Both the position numbers and the translations under genes were made by a program. Positions 1 to 10,680 of a stretch of 64,000 bases of DNA are shown piece by piece (position 1 is the stretch's first letter; every line of letters starts with the position of its first letter). The stretch covers positions 1,687,001 to 1,751,000 of the forward strand of contig JAYKKM010000309.1 of assembly GCA_035772405.1 (NCBI GenBank). Direction: 5' to 3'. Source of the DNA: Chrysogorgia sp. JL179-B06. Lineage: Eukaryota > Cnidaria > Anthozoa > Scleralcyonacea > Chrysogorgiidae. The notes beneath the pieces are model-generated. The model saw only the letters and a list, made by a program, of their open reading frames with translations. It was not told where the DNA came from and did not search any database.

Positions 1-738
1 TCTAGGTATCTACTCTCATTTAGTAGGGCTTCATACAACGATATATCTTGCGCTGGTTGTCTTTCAGTATCTCAGTCGTTCAGGGCCTTTTTTAAGGATT
101 TTCGCATGGGGGGAATTTTCCTAAAAGGGACCTTCGTGGCCAAAATATTTGTTTACTGTTTCTGAGGTAGGATTTTTCGTTTATATATATGTGTATATTT
201 GTCAGCCATTTTATTTAAAAAAAATTTTCTTCAATTCATGATCAGTGGCGGATCCAGGGTTGTTCGAAAGAGGTAACGGTAATCTACTAAAAAATTTTAA
301 TTTTGAAAAATTTTAATTTTGCCCAGAAGTGCTTTTCCGGCGATTTCTGATAATAATTTTTGCTAAATTAAAGCACCACGCCGTTGCTAAAAATGCACGA
401 TTACAAAGATCATCATCATTATTAATGGGCATCAAGATTATGAAACACATGTTAATATAAACTCAGAAGTAGTACGGAACCAATATATACACTTTAGCCT
501 TTATAGGCATCTTCATAAGCTACCAACACATTGATCACTTCGACTTCTGACATGGTAAAAACAGAAAACACTAGCTTGTTTGTGGGATTTTAAAGGGGGG
601 ACGCGCGCCGCGTAGGTCAACATAATAATTAAAGTATGTCTAAGTTATTAATTAAGGGCTAAAACTTACTTTCCATTTGTTTAATTTTTATTCCTTGCTT
701 ATTTGTTGACTGAATTTAAGAAAAAGGGACTTTTCCTG
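1..738. other. AT-rich sequence, no gene recognised
   Basis: No reading frame resembling a known protein and no clear repeat structure was seen in this stretch. It is AT-rich and may be intron or intergenic sequence upstream of the exon at 1004. Confidence 0.5.
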
Positions 739-830
739 CCCCCCCCCCCCACTAATCAAAAATTGATTAGTGGGGGGGGGGGCACAAGCGGGGACTGGGG
801 GACATTTGCCCCCCCCCCCCCCCCCCACCA
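739..830. repeat. poly-C/poly-G palindrome and C-tract
   Basis: A run of about 11 C, then ACTAATC, a short AAAAA spacer, GATTAGT and a run of about 12 G form a near-perfect inverted repeat (about 739-782). A second C tract lies at about 810-827. The G runs could form a quadruplex and the palindrome could extrude as a cruciform. The length of the homopolymer runs may also be affected by sequencing error. Confidence 0.8.
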
Positions 831-1003
831 GCTTATAATGTTCAAAAAGGAAGCAAGTCGTTCGAGAGCATGCGTGACACTTGTACGACAATCCTTTCAA
901 ACTTTCAAATATGTTTACGAACACTCTACTCTCTTGATAACAAATATAAAGATATATCTATATGTAAAGTAAAATTGTAAAACTTATTTTTTTCCTATGG
1001 CAG

Positions 1004-1224
1004 ATGTGCTTCAGAAGCTAAAGCCGGCCGGTTTTAAATACTTCTGCATCGAGTTTTATGCTGAATGTTGGGGATACAACAATATTGATCTTGGCAGCCA
1101 GAACAAAGCTCCAACAGAGTGTTGGAGTAAAAAACCTGACTACGAACAGTGCAAAGATGAGGAGGACCCTCACGAAACAACTGTTTGTGTGGGAATTGGT
1201 TGGCATGGGTATGTCTACGAATTG
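1004..1224 (+). CDS. Internal exon of a secreted cysteine-rich (FxxECW-type) protein
   Basis: The frame reads through a compact module with GFKYFCIEFYAECWGYN, then a CWSKK segment, a CKDEEDP segment, and the ending GWHGYVYEL. The spaced ECW, C...C and aromatic 'VYEL' ending resemble a short cysteine-rich module repeated in many extracellular cnidarian proteins (recognition from memory, not a search). A pyrimidine-rich tract ending in AG lies just before 1004. A consensus GTGAGT donor begins at 1225, so the exon is about 221 nt and ends on a codon boundary. No start codon is expected. Flanking exons were not found, so this may be one exon of a gene extending beyond the window or an isolated remnant. 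Confidence 0.6.
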
Positions 1225-1454
1225 GTGAGTTAACACATGGTACATGCATGTTTAGATCTAACTTAATAATATTTATATAATAAAATAGAAAACCCTTAAA
1301 AATATGATGAAGTAATGTTCAATAAACGAGCAACAGTGCGTAACCACAGGGTTTTGCGTACAGACGCTCGCGGGCGCAAAAAGGCGGCGCTAAGTAGCGT
1401 CTGTGCTGCCGATTATTCGCAATACTTATAGATTATGCTTATGCCTTATAGTAG

Positions 1455-1667
1455 ACTTGCTCCAAGTCTGCCTCTTGATTGTTTCGGGTTTATTTAAAGA
1501 CGAGTTTTTTTTCGAGAAGACGGGTTTATTTTGAGAGTGGTTTGGTTTCAAAGACGGTTTGTTTCAAGGTTTTGAAAAGAACCTGTCTCGAAACAAACCC
1601 GTATTCTCAAACAAACACGTTCTTTAAACAAACCCGAAACAATCAAGAGGCAGACTTGGAGCAAGTT
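1455..1667. mobile_element. Foldback hairpin MITE
   Basis: The sequence from 1455 inward (ACTTGCTCCAAGTCTGCC...) returns as its reverse complement ending near 1667, with almost the whole 213 bp folding back on itself. The middle is rich in repeated GGTTTGTTTC-type motifs. This is the structure of a small non-autonomous foldback element. No coding capacity is seen. The family is not recognised. Confidence 0.75.
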
Positions 1668-2700
1668 TATGCTTGTAGCAACTAACGAGTATTCACTAAA
1701 AGTTTAAGAAATCATATAAAAAGTAGTTCTAATAGACAAATAGGACAAGCTGAAAAGCTAAAACGAAACAGTATAACGAGAATCGGCACCGTCGACGGCT
1801 ACCTGGAAATATCGTATGATTAACAATTCAATTCCCGCATTTCTTCGACTGTTTGATCATCCTCGAACCAAAATTATGCCGACTGTAAACAGTCATCCTT
1901 CGAAAGTTTTAGCAAACTCTTTTAATAGTCTCGTTTACAAAGAATACGTTGAGGCGGCTGAGAAACTGACTTCGTGCCGTTGTAAACAAACATTGAAAAC
2001 GGAAGTAGTTCTGAACCAATTGAATATCACGTATTAACTGTATTTTCTAAGCGACCAATCATGGTCTACTATAAAAATTCCTTATGGTAGCTACGTCACA
2101 GAACACGATTAACGGCGCTGGTTCATAGTCTGTGTTTTTCAAAATTCAAATTTCACAGACTATGACGTAGGCTAGTTTATTGTAAACGGCTTCAAAAACA
2201 AGTAGTTCAAAAAAAAAATCAATGTTGTCTAAATCGAGAAAATCAAAGATAAAATGTATGTAAATCAGGACGAATCTAGCTTTATCACGTGGATACTTTA
2301 TCATGTGCATGGATACTCTTCCACAATGAAACTGCCAAATTTAATTAATTTGATATATATATAGCCTATAGGTTATATATAGCCTATAGCGTTATAGCCT
2401 ATAGGTGAAACATTTTCTGCTTGCGACTTCCGTAATTTGTACTTCATAACTTAAACTCTGTCACATCTTTGTCCAATAATATACAATATATTCTGGAACA
2501 AGAACGTTCCAAGTCTATTTTCATTCTGGAAAATTTAGAATGTTGTTGGTTGTTTCTTTCTAAAATTACGCGAGAAAATTGTCTTTCTAAAATTGCCAGA
2601 GACATGTGAGCAAATGTAGTAACAGATAGTCAGATTGCATATTGACACGTACCATGGCCCCAAATTCAACTATTAAGAATTTCTGGCGACCATGAATATC
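1668..2700. other. No gene recognised
   Basis: The longest frame is a 73-codon plus-strand ORF (1816-2037) that resembles nothing I know and has no supporting splice or regulatory context. The local direct repeat TATAGCCTATAGG near 2360-2400 is a short low-complexity stretch. I see no RNA gene. Confidence 0.4.
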
Positions 2701-2823
2701 GATAACCACCGATAAATCGGCCGATCAGCTCGGAAATCGGATCGGAAATCGGAATTTATCGGATGGGTAAATTGGTTTCTCGATCGGCTGATCCCTACTA
2801 GGGGGGCCTACCCCCCCCCCCCG

Positions 2824-2856
<33 letters not shown>

Positions 2857-2864
2857 CTACACAT
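2701..2864. repeat. ATCGG-rich subterminal-like repeats and long poly-C tract
   Basis: From 2701 to 2800 the words GATAAATCGG, GCCGATCAGC, GGAAATCGGA and CGATCGGCTGATC recur in both orientations, as in subterminal regions of hAT-type DNA transposons. A C tract interrupted only by GA follows (about 2811-2854). No matching opposite end was found nearby, so the element type is inference. Confidence 0.45.
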
Positions 2865-3400
2865 TTGGCCCTCCCAGTCTCCTGAATGTCTGCATGCTAA
2901 ATTCAAGTAATAACTTTTGCTTCTTTGAAATTTGAAGTGTGTTTCTGTTGCTAATCGTGATGCTGATAGGCTTACTAGTGGAATCAGTGTTCACCAGAAT
3001 TACGCTTCCACTGGACTCTTTGGTCCTTTTGACCAGCATCAGCTCCTTGATGCCTGTCAAAATGACCAAAGGCTCTACTGCATTGAATGGAAATATTGTG
3101 ATCCATGGTTATTTATCTTGTTGACTTTAACAGGTTGGTCCACGACTCCAGGTGATATAAATCTAATTCAATTTTTTTTCAAGTGCAGGTAATTTTTTCG
3201 GGAAAATTCCTCTCAGAAATCACGGGAAATGCCCTCACAGGGCTTCGAAAAGTCAAAATTTTCTGGGGAGATGCCCCCATACCCCTCCTACATTGGTCGC
3301 AGCTAAAACCACGTCTCTACACCATATAATACTAGAATTCTAATCTATTAAAAAACTGCACCCCAAATTCTCTGTTGCTCCCCCAAAATTTTGATCCAGG
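2865..3400. other. Short overlapping ORFs, no recognised gene
   Basis: Three overlapping frames of 60-86 codons occupy about 2857-3192 on both strands. None has a recognisable motif. The absence of stops in three frames at once suggests a former coding stretch, but strand and product cannot be decided. Confidence 0.3.
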
Positions 3401-3482
3401 TATCACCAACCAACAAACAAACCAACCAACCAACAAACCAACTCACCAACCAACCAACCACCGACCAGCCAACCAAACCATC
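3401..3482. repeat. (CCAA)n degenerate microsatellite
   Basis: Runs of CCAA and CAAA words with scattered substitutions, such as CCAACCAACCAA, CAAACAAACC and CCGACCAGCC. Confidence 0.85.
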
Positions 3483-3649
3483 CAACATAAAGTAACTTTA
3501 TAACATTAATTAACTTTAGTAACATTAATCTTTCAGGTGTAAACTGAACTTATGGCATGAATATGGCATGGAAACAGGATGACGAATTGATTAAAACATT
3601 TTAGAGTAAGGGATTAAAGTAACATTGTAAACGTTCACGTGGTTTGAAC

Positions 3650-3790
3650 TAAAGTAGATTAGATTGGGTTTCAATAAAGTAGATTAGATTGGGTTTCAAT
3701 AAATTAGATTAGATTGGGTTTCAATAAAGTAGATTAGATTGGGTTTCAATAAAGTAGATTGGATTGGGTTTTTAATAAAGTAAATTGGGC
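3650..3790. repeat. 25-bp tandem repeat, about 5.5 copies
   Basis: The unit TAAAGTAGATTAGATTGGG plus TTTCAA is repeated five times with single-base variants. It ends in a partial copy at TAAAGTAAATTGG. Confidence 0.9.
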
Positions 3791-3958
3791 ATTGCAACGA
3801 TGTCTTGTTGTATTATAAAACGAGCTTGTGAAACGAGCTTGTACATGGGCGTCAATAATCGTGCAAGGGATCCTCTCTTTAGCCACAAACCACCAAACGA
3901 ACGGAAGTGTACTGTTGCAATTCCATTGCTTCTAATAGTCGGGATATTATTTGATAAC

Positions 3959-4590
3959 TTAGGGGTTTTTCATATGAGCCGCTTTGCCGGGATAGCTCGG
4001 CAGTGCCGGGATCCCGCCTCATACTTTGTTTTATATACTTTTCGCGAGATTGCATTCACATGGGAACCGGGCCAGCCCGGCTTGCCGAGATCCCGCTTCC
4101 CGGCATTGCCGGGCCCATGTGAAACAAATCAAGCGGGCAAGCCCGACAAGCCAGGGTGGAAATCGTGTCACTGCGCATGCTCGCGTTTCGCCTCGTGGTT
4201 GTTGATTTCAAAATGGCGGACAAACAGAAAAAGAAGAATCTCGTAAGTCGGAAATTTTTCTTCCAAGTTTCTTCGGGAGCTGTTCCACCGATTGTACATT
4301 GCCACCATTGTTCTGTTCTACCTGGTCGAACCCAAAACCTTTTCTTTAGCCTCACCAATCGTCTTTGTCTGGAAATTTTCAACTTTCTGTAGAAAACGGA
4401 TCGCCTTCTCAACATAAATGCCATAATAGCATCATTTCTATGTTTTGCAATTGAAAAATGCAATTGAAAAATTAAAGCTGCTGCGATTGGCCGGTAGTAA
4501 CGACATATTGCAGAATAAACACGATTTGTATTTTTCCGCCAATGCGCGCATAGTTTGCCGGCTATCCCGGCTAATGTGAACACCCCCTTA
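3959..4590. mobile_element. GC-rich TIR MITE
   Basis: The left end (TTAGGGGTTTTTCATATGAGC) and the reverse complement of the right end (TAAGGGGGTGTTCACATTAGC) are similar imperfect terminal inverted repeats. They are followed on both sides by CCGGGATAGC-type subterminal words. Further GCCGGG and GGCCCATGTG motifs lie inside. A 175-codon minus ORF and a 153-codon plus ORF overlap each other here and look like products of the GC-rich composition, not genes. The superfamily is not recognised. Confidence 0.5.
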
Positions 4591-5269
4591 TGGGAATTTC
4601 AATACCGGTATTCGATACTCGAAAAATACCGCTGTATCGGTATACCGTTACAATTTTTTAGCAAATGTGTGATCTACAGTAAATACAGTTGACACCCAAT
4701 AACCCAAACATTCAAGGAAAATTATGGAAAAAACTTTCGAGTTATCGGGAGTTTTTAATTAAATTATCTAAAATTAGCTTTATATTCAAAAGCCTGGTCT
4801 TCATATATGATCGCTACGATGAGTACGATCGCCACGATTGCTAGTCATGAAAAGTCAAAAATGAACTCAGCGGTCGCAGCGATCAAACGGAAACCACAAT
4901 CGCAATTGTCGCGATCGCCGTGACAGAACATTATCAAATTCTAATCTATAAGTTCGCACTTATACTTGCGCACACACACATTGTGTTTGTTTCTCATTTG
5001 TGAACTTTTCTTGCAGTTTAAATAAAAAGATAAACTGATGATAGTCATGAGGTTTATCTTACTCATGTATACCATAACAACGGTATACCGGTATAGCGTC
5101 AGAACCAATACCGCCATAGTGGTACCAACTAAATATCATGAATAACTAAAAATATCAGTATAACGCCCAACTGAAACAAAACAAAAAAATATGATGGACT
5201 GAGCAAGTAATAACCGCATGAGCTTGAACTTCAAAAAAACTTGGGAAATGGTTGTTCACAGCAAAGCAC
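4591..5269. other. TACCGGTAT and GATCGC repeat-word region
   Basis: Words such as ATACCGGTAT, CGGTATACCG and GGTATACCGGTATAGCG cluster near 4600-4650 and 5080-5125, in both orientations. GATCGC/GCGATCG words cluster at 4800-4925. This resembles the two subterminal regions of a DNA transposon, but precise ends were not resolved. No gene is seen. Confidence 0.35.
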
Positions 5270-5299
5270 CATTATCTTTATCGAATCCACTCCCTACAA

Positions 5300-5808
5300 T
5301 AACCCGAAAGACATGGTTAAAGATCCTTGGCGTTACACTCCAAAGCCATCCCTGTATAACTGGGACATGCAGTTTGAAGATTTAATACGTAAAGCAAGCA
5401 GCAGAATTTACATTAAGCGCATCTGTAAATATCATGGATTTCCTCATTTGAAACAACTTGATATGCTTTTTCATAGTCTCATAATATCATTATTTCTATT
5501 TGGCATAGAAATCTGGGGCGGTGCTTATAAAAAGTATCTTAACCAAATTGATAATTTACTCAAACGCACTTTTAAATATGGATATGTTTTAGAACAAACT
5601 TTTATTGAGGACTTGATACGTAGTAGAGATTGCCAACTATGGAATAGAATAGTGGAGGACCCTACAGTCATGCCCTGTATAATTTATTGCCACCACAGAG
5701 AAAACGGCAATTGCGTGAACGAGGACATTATAATTTTTTATTACCTAAAGTAAAAACTGAACGCTTCAAACGATCGTTTATAAATAGATATTTGTTTAAC
5801 TTTGTTTA
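5300..5808 (+). pseudogene. CR1/L2-type LINE ORF2, 3' end, frameshifted
   Basis: This is the C-terminal part of a non-LTR retrotransposon reverse transcriptase. The readable pieces are an ILGVTL motif in one frame, then NWDMQFEDLIRKASSRIY, an FLFGIEIWGGA core and the thumb-like segment DNLLKRTFKYG in the 5241-5753 frame. A shifted frame then gives LYNLLPPQRKRQLRERGHY, LPKVKTERFKRSF and a stop near 5808. 'LLPPQRK..RERGHY..P..KTERFK.SF' is the typical ending of CR1-like ORF2 proteins. At least two frameshifts make it non-functional. The 5' part (endonuclease and RT catalytic motifs) is absent, as expected for a 5'-truncated insertion. Confidence 0.85.
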
Positions 5809-6013
5809 ATTAGACTATCTAACATTAGTATTGTTATCATAAATATTATATATAGCATGTATTTCCTATCTTTTTTCATGTAAACTCAAACGTGTGTTTT
5901 GAGTATTTTTAATTCAGTGGGTAGTCAAACACAGGCCTTAGAATGTCGCTAGCCATTTCTGACTGTTATAAATTAGAAAATCTGCGGGTCCTGATGATAT
6001 TACTCCTAGGATA

Positions 6014-6076
6014 TTACTAAACTGCGTGTTCCCTTACTAAACTGCGTGTTCCCTTACTAAACTGCGTGTTCCCTAT
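6014..6076. repeat. 20-bp tandem repeat, 3 copies
   Basis: ACTAAACTGCGTGTTCCCTT is repeated three times head to tail, the last copy ending CCCTA. Confidence 0.9.
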
Positions 6077-6221
6077 CCCTGGGTATATAGAAAAAGATGA
6101 CTCCCCACCCCGCCGACAAGTTATCGAACTTTTCATAATTTAAAATGTGCAGTTAAACTTGAATTGTTTTTCATTTTGTTTGCCATCTTTGTTTACCTAG
6201 CTTTAAGCGTCAGAGCAGCAT

Positions 6222-6556
6222 GTTAGGCGGGCGTTTATTAGAGGGGGGCGTTTTGTTAGAGGGAGCGTTTATTAGAGGGGGGTATTTATTAAACAATATG
6301 TTATTGACCGAGCGCGAGGTCCGGGTAATTGCATTTTGAGTTAAAATATGAACTCAAGAAGGAAGAAATTAAAAAGATTCCTTGTTTGGTTCCATTGTTG
6401 CCACATAAAAATAAAGAAATCTGTCAATTTTAGCATCCTTTTTCTTGCACTTTCAGTATTTTTCTATATTGAGGGAGGCGTTTATTACAGGGAGGAGTTT
6501 ATTAGAGGGAGGCGTTTGTTGGCATTATTTGGCGTTTATTAGAGGAAATACGGTAA
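6222..6556. repeat. GGCGTTTATTAGAGGG subterminal repeat region
   Basis: The words GGGCGTTTATTAGAGGG, GAGCGTTTATTAGAGG and GAGGCGTTTATTACAGGG recur at both ends of this stretch, which finishes AGAGGAAATACGGTAA. Arrays of this form mark ends of a widespread non-autonomous DNA element (recognition from memory). The 64-codon ORF inside is not convincing. Confidence 0.55.
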
Positions 6557-6705
6557 TGCAACTAACAGGTGGGCCCACATAGCTACAATAAGACACTACT
6601 GAACTTAAGTAATATTATACCATTGTTTAAATTCGGCAATAACTTATCATAGCATGTCATGGGACCATCAGTTGCTCCATCATTCGCTTATAAGGCATGT
6701 TGTAA

Positions 6706-7075
6706 AACATGGACTGGACTGGACTGGACTGGACTGGTCTGATAAAACATGGACTGATAAAACATGGACTGATAAAACATGGACTGATAAAACATGGACT
6801 GATAAAACATGGACTGATAAAACATGGACTGTACTGTACTGGACTGGACTGGACTGATAAAACATGGACTGATAAAACATGGACTGATAAAACATGGACT
6901 GATAAAACATGGACTGATAAAACATGGACTGGACTGGACTGATAAAACATGGACTGGACTGGACTGGACTGGACTATAAAACATGGACTGATAAAACATG
7001 GACTGATAAAATATGGACTGGTAAAACATGGACTGGTAAAACATGGACTGATAAAACATGGACTGGTAAAACATG
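6706..7075. repeat. 15-bp array (GGACTGATAAAACAT)n
   Basis: About 18 copies of GGACTGATAAAACAT are interspersed with runs of a GGACT pentamer. Multiples of three keep several frames open, so the repetitive ORFs here (for example K-T-W-T-D repeats) are not genes. Confidence 0.95.
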
Positions 7076-7157
7076 TAACGTGTAGCTGTGAACGTATGAT
7101 GTCTACATTAACAAATAATCGCTAACCCCATAACAACAAAGATCCTAACCCTCCATA

Positions 7158-7290
7158 TTTTACCAGTCCATGTTTTATCAGTCCATGTTTTATCAGTCCA
7201 TGTTTTACTGTCCATGTTTTATCAGTCCCATGTTTTATCAGTCCATGTTTTATCAGTCCGGTCCAGTCCAGTACAGTCCAGTCCATGTTT
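7158..7290. repeat. Inverted copy of the 15-bp array
   Basis: ATGTTTTATCAGTCC, the reverse complement of the unit at 6706-7075, is repeated about seven times and followed by GTCCAGTCCAGT pentamers. The two arrays face each other across about 80 bp of non-repeat sequence, so a transcript could form a long imperfect hairpin. Confidence 0.9.
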
Positions 7291-8084
7291 GCGTATAATT
7301 ACCATAAGAAATTGTACAAACATCGTTTCCGGTTTCGACACATCGTTTTAAGTTTCCTAACCAGATCCCCTTCCATTGTACGTCTATGGTTTAACATACC
7401 GGTAACTCAAAAGTAATTAGCTGTGAATACTTCTTAAATACTGGGTTGTATTACAAAGTTTCTTGTCCTCTCGTGCCAATTGCAACAGGTCCATTGCATT
7501 GTCTCTAGATTTTCTATTTCGGTCCGGACAACCAACATGCTGATTGATGACATGACATTTTTTGGAGGACAATAAAAGTTGACTAATCTGACAGAGCTTA
7601 ATCTGCTTTCAAAATTCCTGAAGAGAATATATATTCGAAATATTCTTAATTAAATATTTGGTAAATAAGATATACCAAAGTAAAACCACAATACAAAGAA
7701 AGTATTCGAAAACCCCAAGTTATTTATTTCATATCTAAACAATTGCATGACTTTTAATCAAAGACTGAAAGAGAAAAGTCCATGGCACCTAGTTGTCTTA
7801 TTGATCAATTTATTTAGTACATTTCGTGTTTATATGGATCATTGTTAGGTAGACGTTCTTATTAGCAATCAAGCCTGGATATTAGCGGCCGGTCACGGAC
7901 ATTGTCCGGTACAAATATCCCATTTCTACTCAGAGATTTGACAGTTACAATATTAATTGTGTCTGTCATTTTGTCCGATGCTCATCTTGTCCGAAGATTA
8001 CATTCAACTTTTTGTGAAAGTAAAACATTTTTGTGTTGAATGGACTGCGTTTAGATTTCGTGTTGTACAATCTCAGTTGAGAGA
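7291..8084. other. No gene recognised
   Basis: AT-rich sequence. The motif ACATTGTCCGG and related TTGTCCG words occur around 7900-7990 and again near 18250-18290, suggesting dispersed repeat remnants. Confidence 0.4.
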
Positions 8085-8400
8085 CATTACGCTACGTTTT
8101 GAGATATTGCGCTAAATTTGGAGACATGCTAACTTTGGAGACATTATGCCAACTTTGGAGACATTATGCTAACTTTGGAGACGTTGCATTACGTTATGAG
8201 ACTTCGCTAAGTTTGGAGACATTGCGCTAACTTTGGAGACATTGCGCTAACTTTGGAGACGTGCTAAGTTGTGAGACGTTACGCTAAGTTTGGAGACATT
8301 ACGCTAAGTTATGAGACCTTACCCTAAGTTTGAGACATCACGCTAGGTTTAGAGACATTAAGAGTAAATTTTGAGATGTTACACGTTACGCTAAGTTGTA
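8085..8400. repeat. Degenerate ~20-bp tandem repeat
   Basis: The unit GCTAACTTTGGAGACATTGC, with variants such as GCTAAGTTATGAGACCTTAC, recurs about 14 times. Confidence 0.9.
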
Positions 8401-9996
8401 CCGTGATAGGTACAATCTTTTGTGTGTTCGTTACAAATTCATTTGAAAAAAAAAAAATTATTTCCAGGCTTGCTATAGCAACAGTGCCCTGCAACACTAA
8501 CCTATGCGAAAAGCAAAACTCTCTGCATTCTTTGAGACAACTGTAACGTTTTTAGATTTCATTAAATCCGTGTGCGTATATCTGTGCAGAAAATGAGGGG
8601 TGCAGGGGAGGGAGCTGTGTTGTCACGAATCACGAAAAACTATCTCATTTTCACGATTATTGAAAACAGCAAAAACATGTCATGATATTCCAGACATATA
8701 ATTAGATATTTAAAGTGTTACATATTCGTAATCTTTGGGGATTCTACCAAGAAGAAATGTAATATATGTTGTCGTTCGAAAATTTCATCTTCGTGCCTTT
8801 TTCCCTAGCTGCTAAGGTTGATTTACTATTCACAGAAAATGACGTCAAAGCAGGGATACGCGGCGAAGTCAATGCACAGTAATTCAACAGTGAAATACCA
8901 AGAAAGTTTGGCTCTGAACTTTAAACACACCTGTTTAGTCAAAATTCGTTCAATTCTCAAACGTTCATTGTAGTTCACAGTGTGCAATGTTTTCCCGTGT
9001 CCTTGCTTTCACATACCTCATTTCCTGGGAATAGAAAATCACTTTAGCAGGAGGAAAAGGTATGAAGGTGAAATTTTCCCACGACAAGATATTTTACAAT
9101 TCTTCTCAAGAGATTCCAAAGATCACAAATATGTAAATAGCCACGGTAAATATGACAACGGTAATCATCAGTGAAATCAAGCGAGGCGAAGAGAGATTAA
9201 GGAAGTTTGTATTGATCAATTATTGAGCTTTATTGCGGTCGAGGAATGTAGAATTTCACAATTGAAATATCGGTATTAGGTAAGATATCGGTCAAATCAC
9301 AGTTTTCAAGCTAGCTTTTCAGCTCTTCGCCACTCTGGGAATATATTTTAATCACGATTCACATAACGGATTTCCTTAAATCACGATTCACGAATAACAA
9401 ATATACCTAATCACGAGTCACATAAATACCCTTGTCCCCCAAAAAGTGTACATAAAAAATTCCACATTGAAACCTCAATAAAATACAGCTATTCAGCAGC
9501 TCTGAGCCGTCAGACAAGAATCGATTGCACTTTCCTCCAATTGCATGAAAAATTTCTCTAATAATTCAGATCGAAGTAAAGGTCTTCACACACGAGGCGA
9601 CAAATCGCGGTGGCATGTTGCGCGGGGGACATTTCCCCTGTTGAGGTCGACACACGAGGTAGCCTGCGTGCACGAGGGGATATGTCAGAGAAGGAAACAG
9701 AAAATAAATTATATCATCATTGGTTCAGTTTCCTTTGTTCTCTAGTGGCCATTATCTCTGATATCACTAAGCGATATATCAATCTTCGGCTCAGACCTCG
9801 CACCCGAACACCATGCATTTGTAGATTTTGAACGTTATCTCGGCCAATATTTAACCGATTTCAATTCTGAAAACAGATTTGGAATTACCCAGTGTAAGTA
9901 CATAACATACATGCCTATTATATTACACAAACTTTCATACCCTTCGCCTAAAAACCTGTTTATGTGGTTCGTCAGATCACCGAAATCGCCATATTA
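8401..9996. other. No gene; AATCACGATTCAC repeat words
   Basis: AATCACGATTCAC-type words occur at 8625-8665 and at 9350-9425 in both orientations. They could be subterminal regions of an element spanning about 8600-9440, but no clean termini were seen. Short ORFs at 8980 and 9545-9831 are unsupported. Confidence 0.35.
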
Positions 9997-10247
9997 GAGA
10001 GTTTTAGATTGACGTTCTTCGTTATTACGGCAAACGTCAAACCGGTAGTCGACGTAGCCGTTACACGTTAGCGGTTCGGAATTTAAAAAACGAATTTAGA
10101 TTAAAGTTTTGACTTTCGGCGCCAAATGAAAACTCGACATGGCGGGAGCCAGAAGGTACAGTACGTACACAAATGTAGTTCTCTATAAAAGTAATTCGGT
10201 TGTTTATTCAGTTTTTGAAAACTTTTGTCGTTTTTGTTCTATAAAAT

Positions 10248-10469
10248 TTGAAATTTAGACGCAAATTTCAGCAGATTTTGGATCACATGATGCTTTGTTC
10301 AGACAGTGACAGTTCAGACGACAGTGATGTTGAGCTAATTTTTTTGGAGAACTGTTTTGCTCCCAAAAGGGTTCTCGGGCCTCGAATCAACCTTCAGGAC
10401 GTTTCTGAATTCGACTGTGAAAGAATGTTTAGGTACTTTACTATAAAATATTATAGTCGTGTAACATAA
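10248..10469 (+). pseudogene. Harbinger-like transposase N-terminal fragment
   Basis: The frame reads an acidic stretch (CSDSDSSDDSDVELIFLENCF) followed by PKRVLGPRINLQDVSEFDCE and RMFRYF. The 'GPRINL.D.S...CE.MFRF' pattern is typical of the region just before the catalytic domain of PIF/Harbinger-type transposases (HARBI1 relatives). A stop follows a few codons later and no DDE domain is present. No ATG is used at the frame's apparent start, so an upstream exon or a lost start is likely. Confidence 0.5.
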
Positions 10470-10539
10470 AATTAAAGACTTGAAAACTTAAAGACATGTT
10501 TTTGCAGCTCTATTGTTTTTAGATTTGAGAAAAATGACA

Positions 10540-10680
10540 TTAAACAGTGCCAAAAAACGAACTTAAGCGCTGGGCAATAGCATCCCAATCCATTGGCTTT
10601 TGTGGTCGGTTACTTGCAACTTCCCTAGCCAATGCAAGATCATGTTGTATACTTGACCAACGAAAGGGTTTCGTAGTCAT
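10540..10680 (-). CDS. Myb/SANT-like accessory protein of Harbinger element (short)
   Basis: A 46-codon minus ORF starts with ATG at 10680: MTTKPFRWSSIQHDLALAR, then EVASNRPQKPMDWDAIAQRL and a stop. The 'KPF.WS..HD..L.REV....P....DW..IA..L' spacing is that of the first helices of Myb/SANT-like DNA-binding proteins that accompany Harbinger transposases. The normal protein is several hundred residues, so this is either an exon or a truncated copy. Opposite orientation to the transposase fragment fits the usual divergent or convergent two-gene layout. Confidence 0.55.
   Translation of the reverse strand: MTTKPFRWSSIQHDLALAREVASNRPQKPMDWDAIAQRLSSFFGTV

Noticed and set aside
1816..2037. 73-codon ORF as a host gene
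   Set aside because: No motif, splice signal or homology that I can recognise; this length is expected by chance.
4056..4583. 175-codon minus ORF as a gene
   Set aside because: It lies inside a GC-rich MITE, overlaps a similar-sized ORF on the other strand and includes the element's TIR; no domain is recognisable.
5030..5050. CUGAUGA word at 5034 as a hammerhead
   Set aside because: No GAAA core with a stem II follows within a plausible distance.
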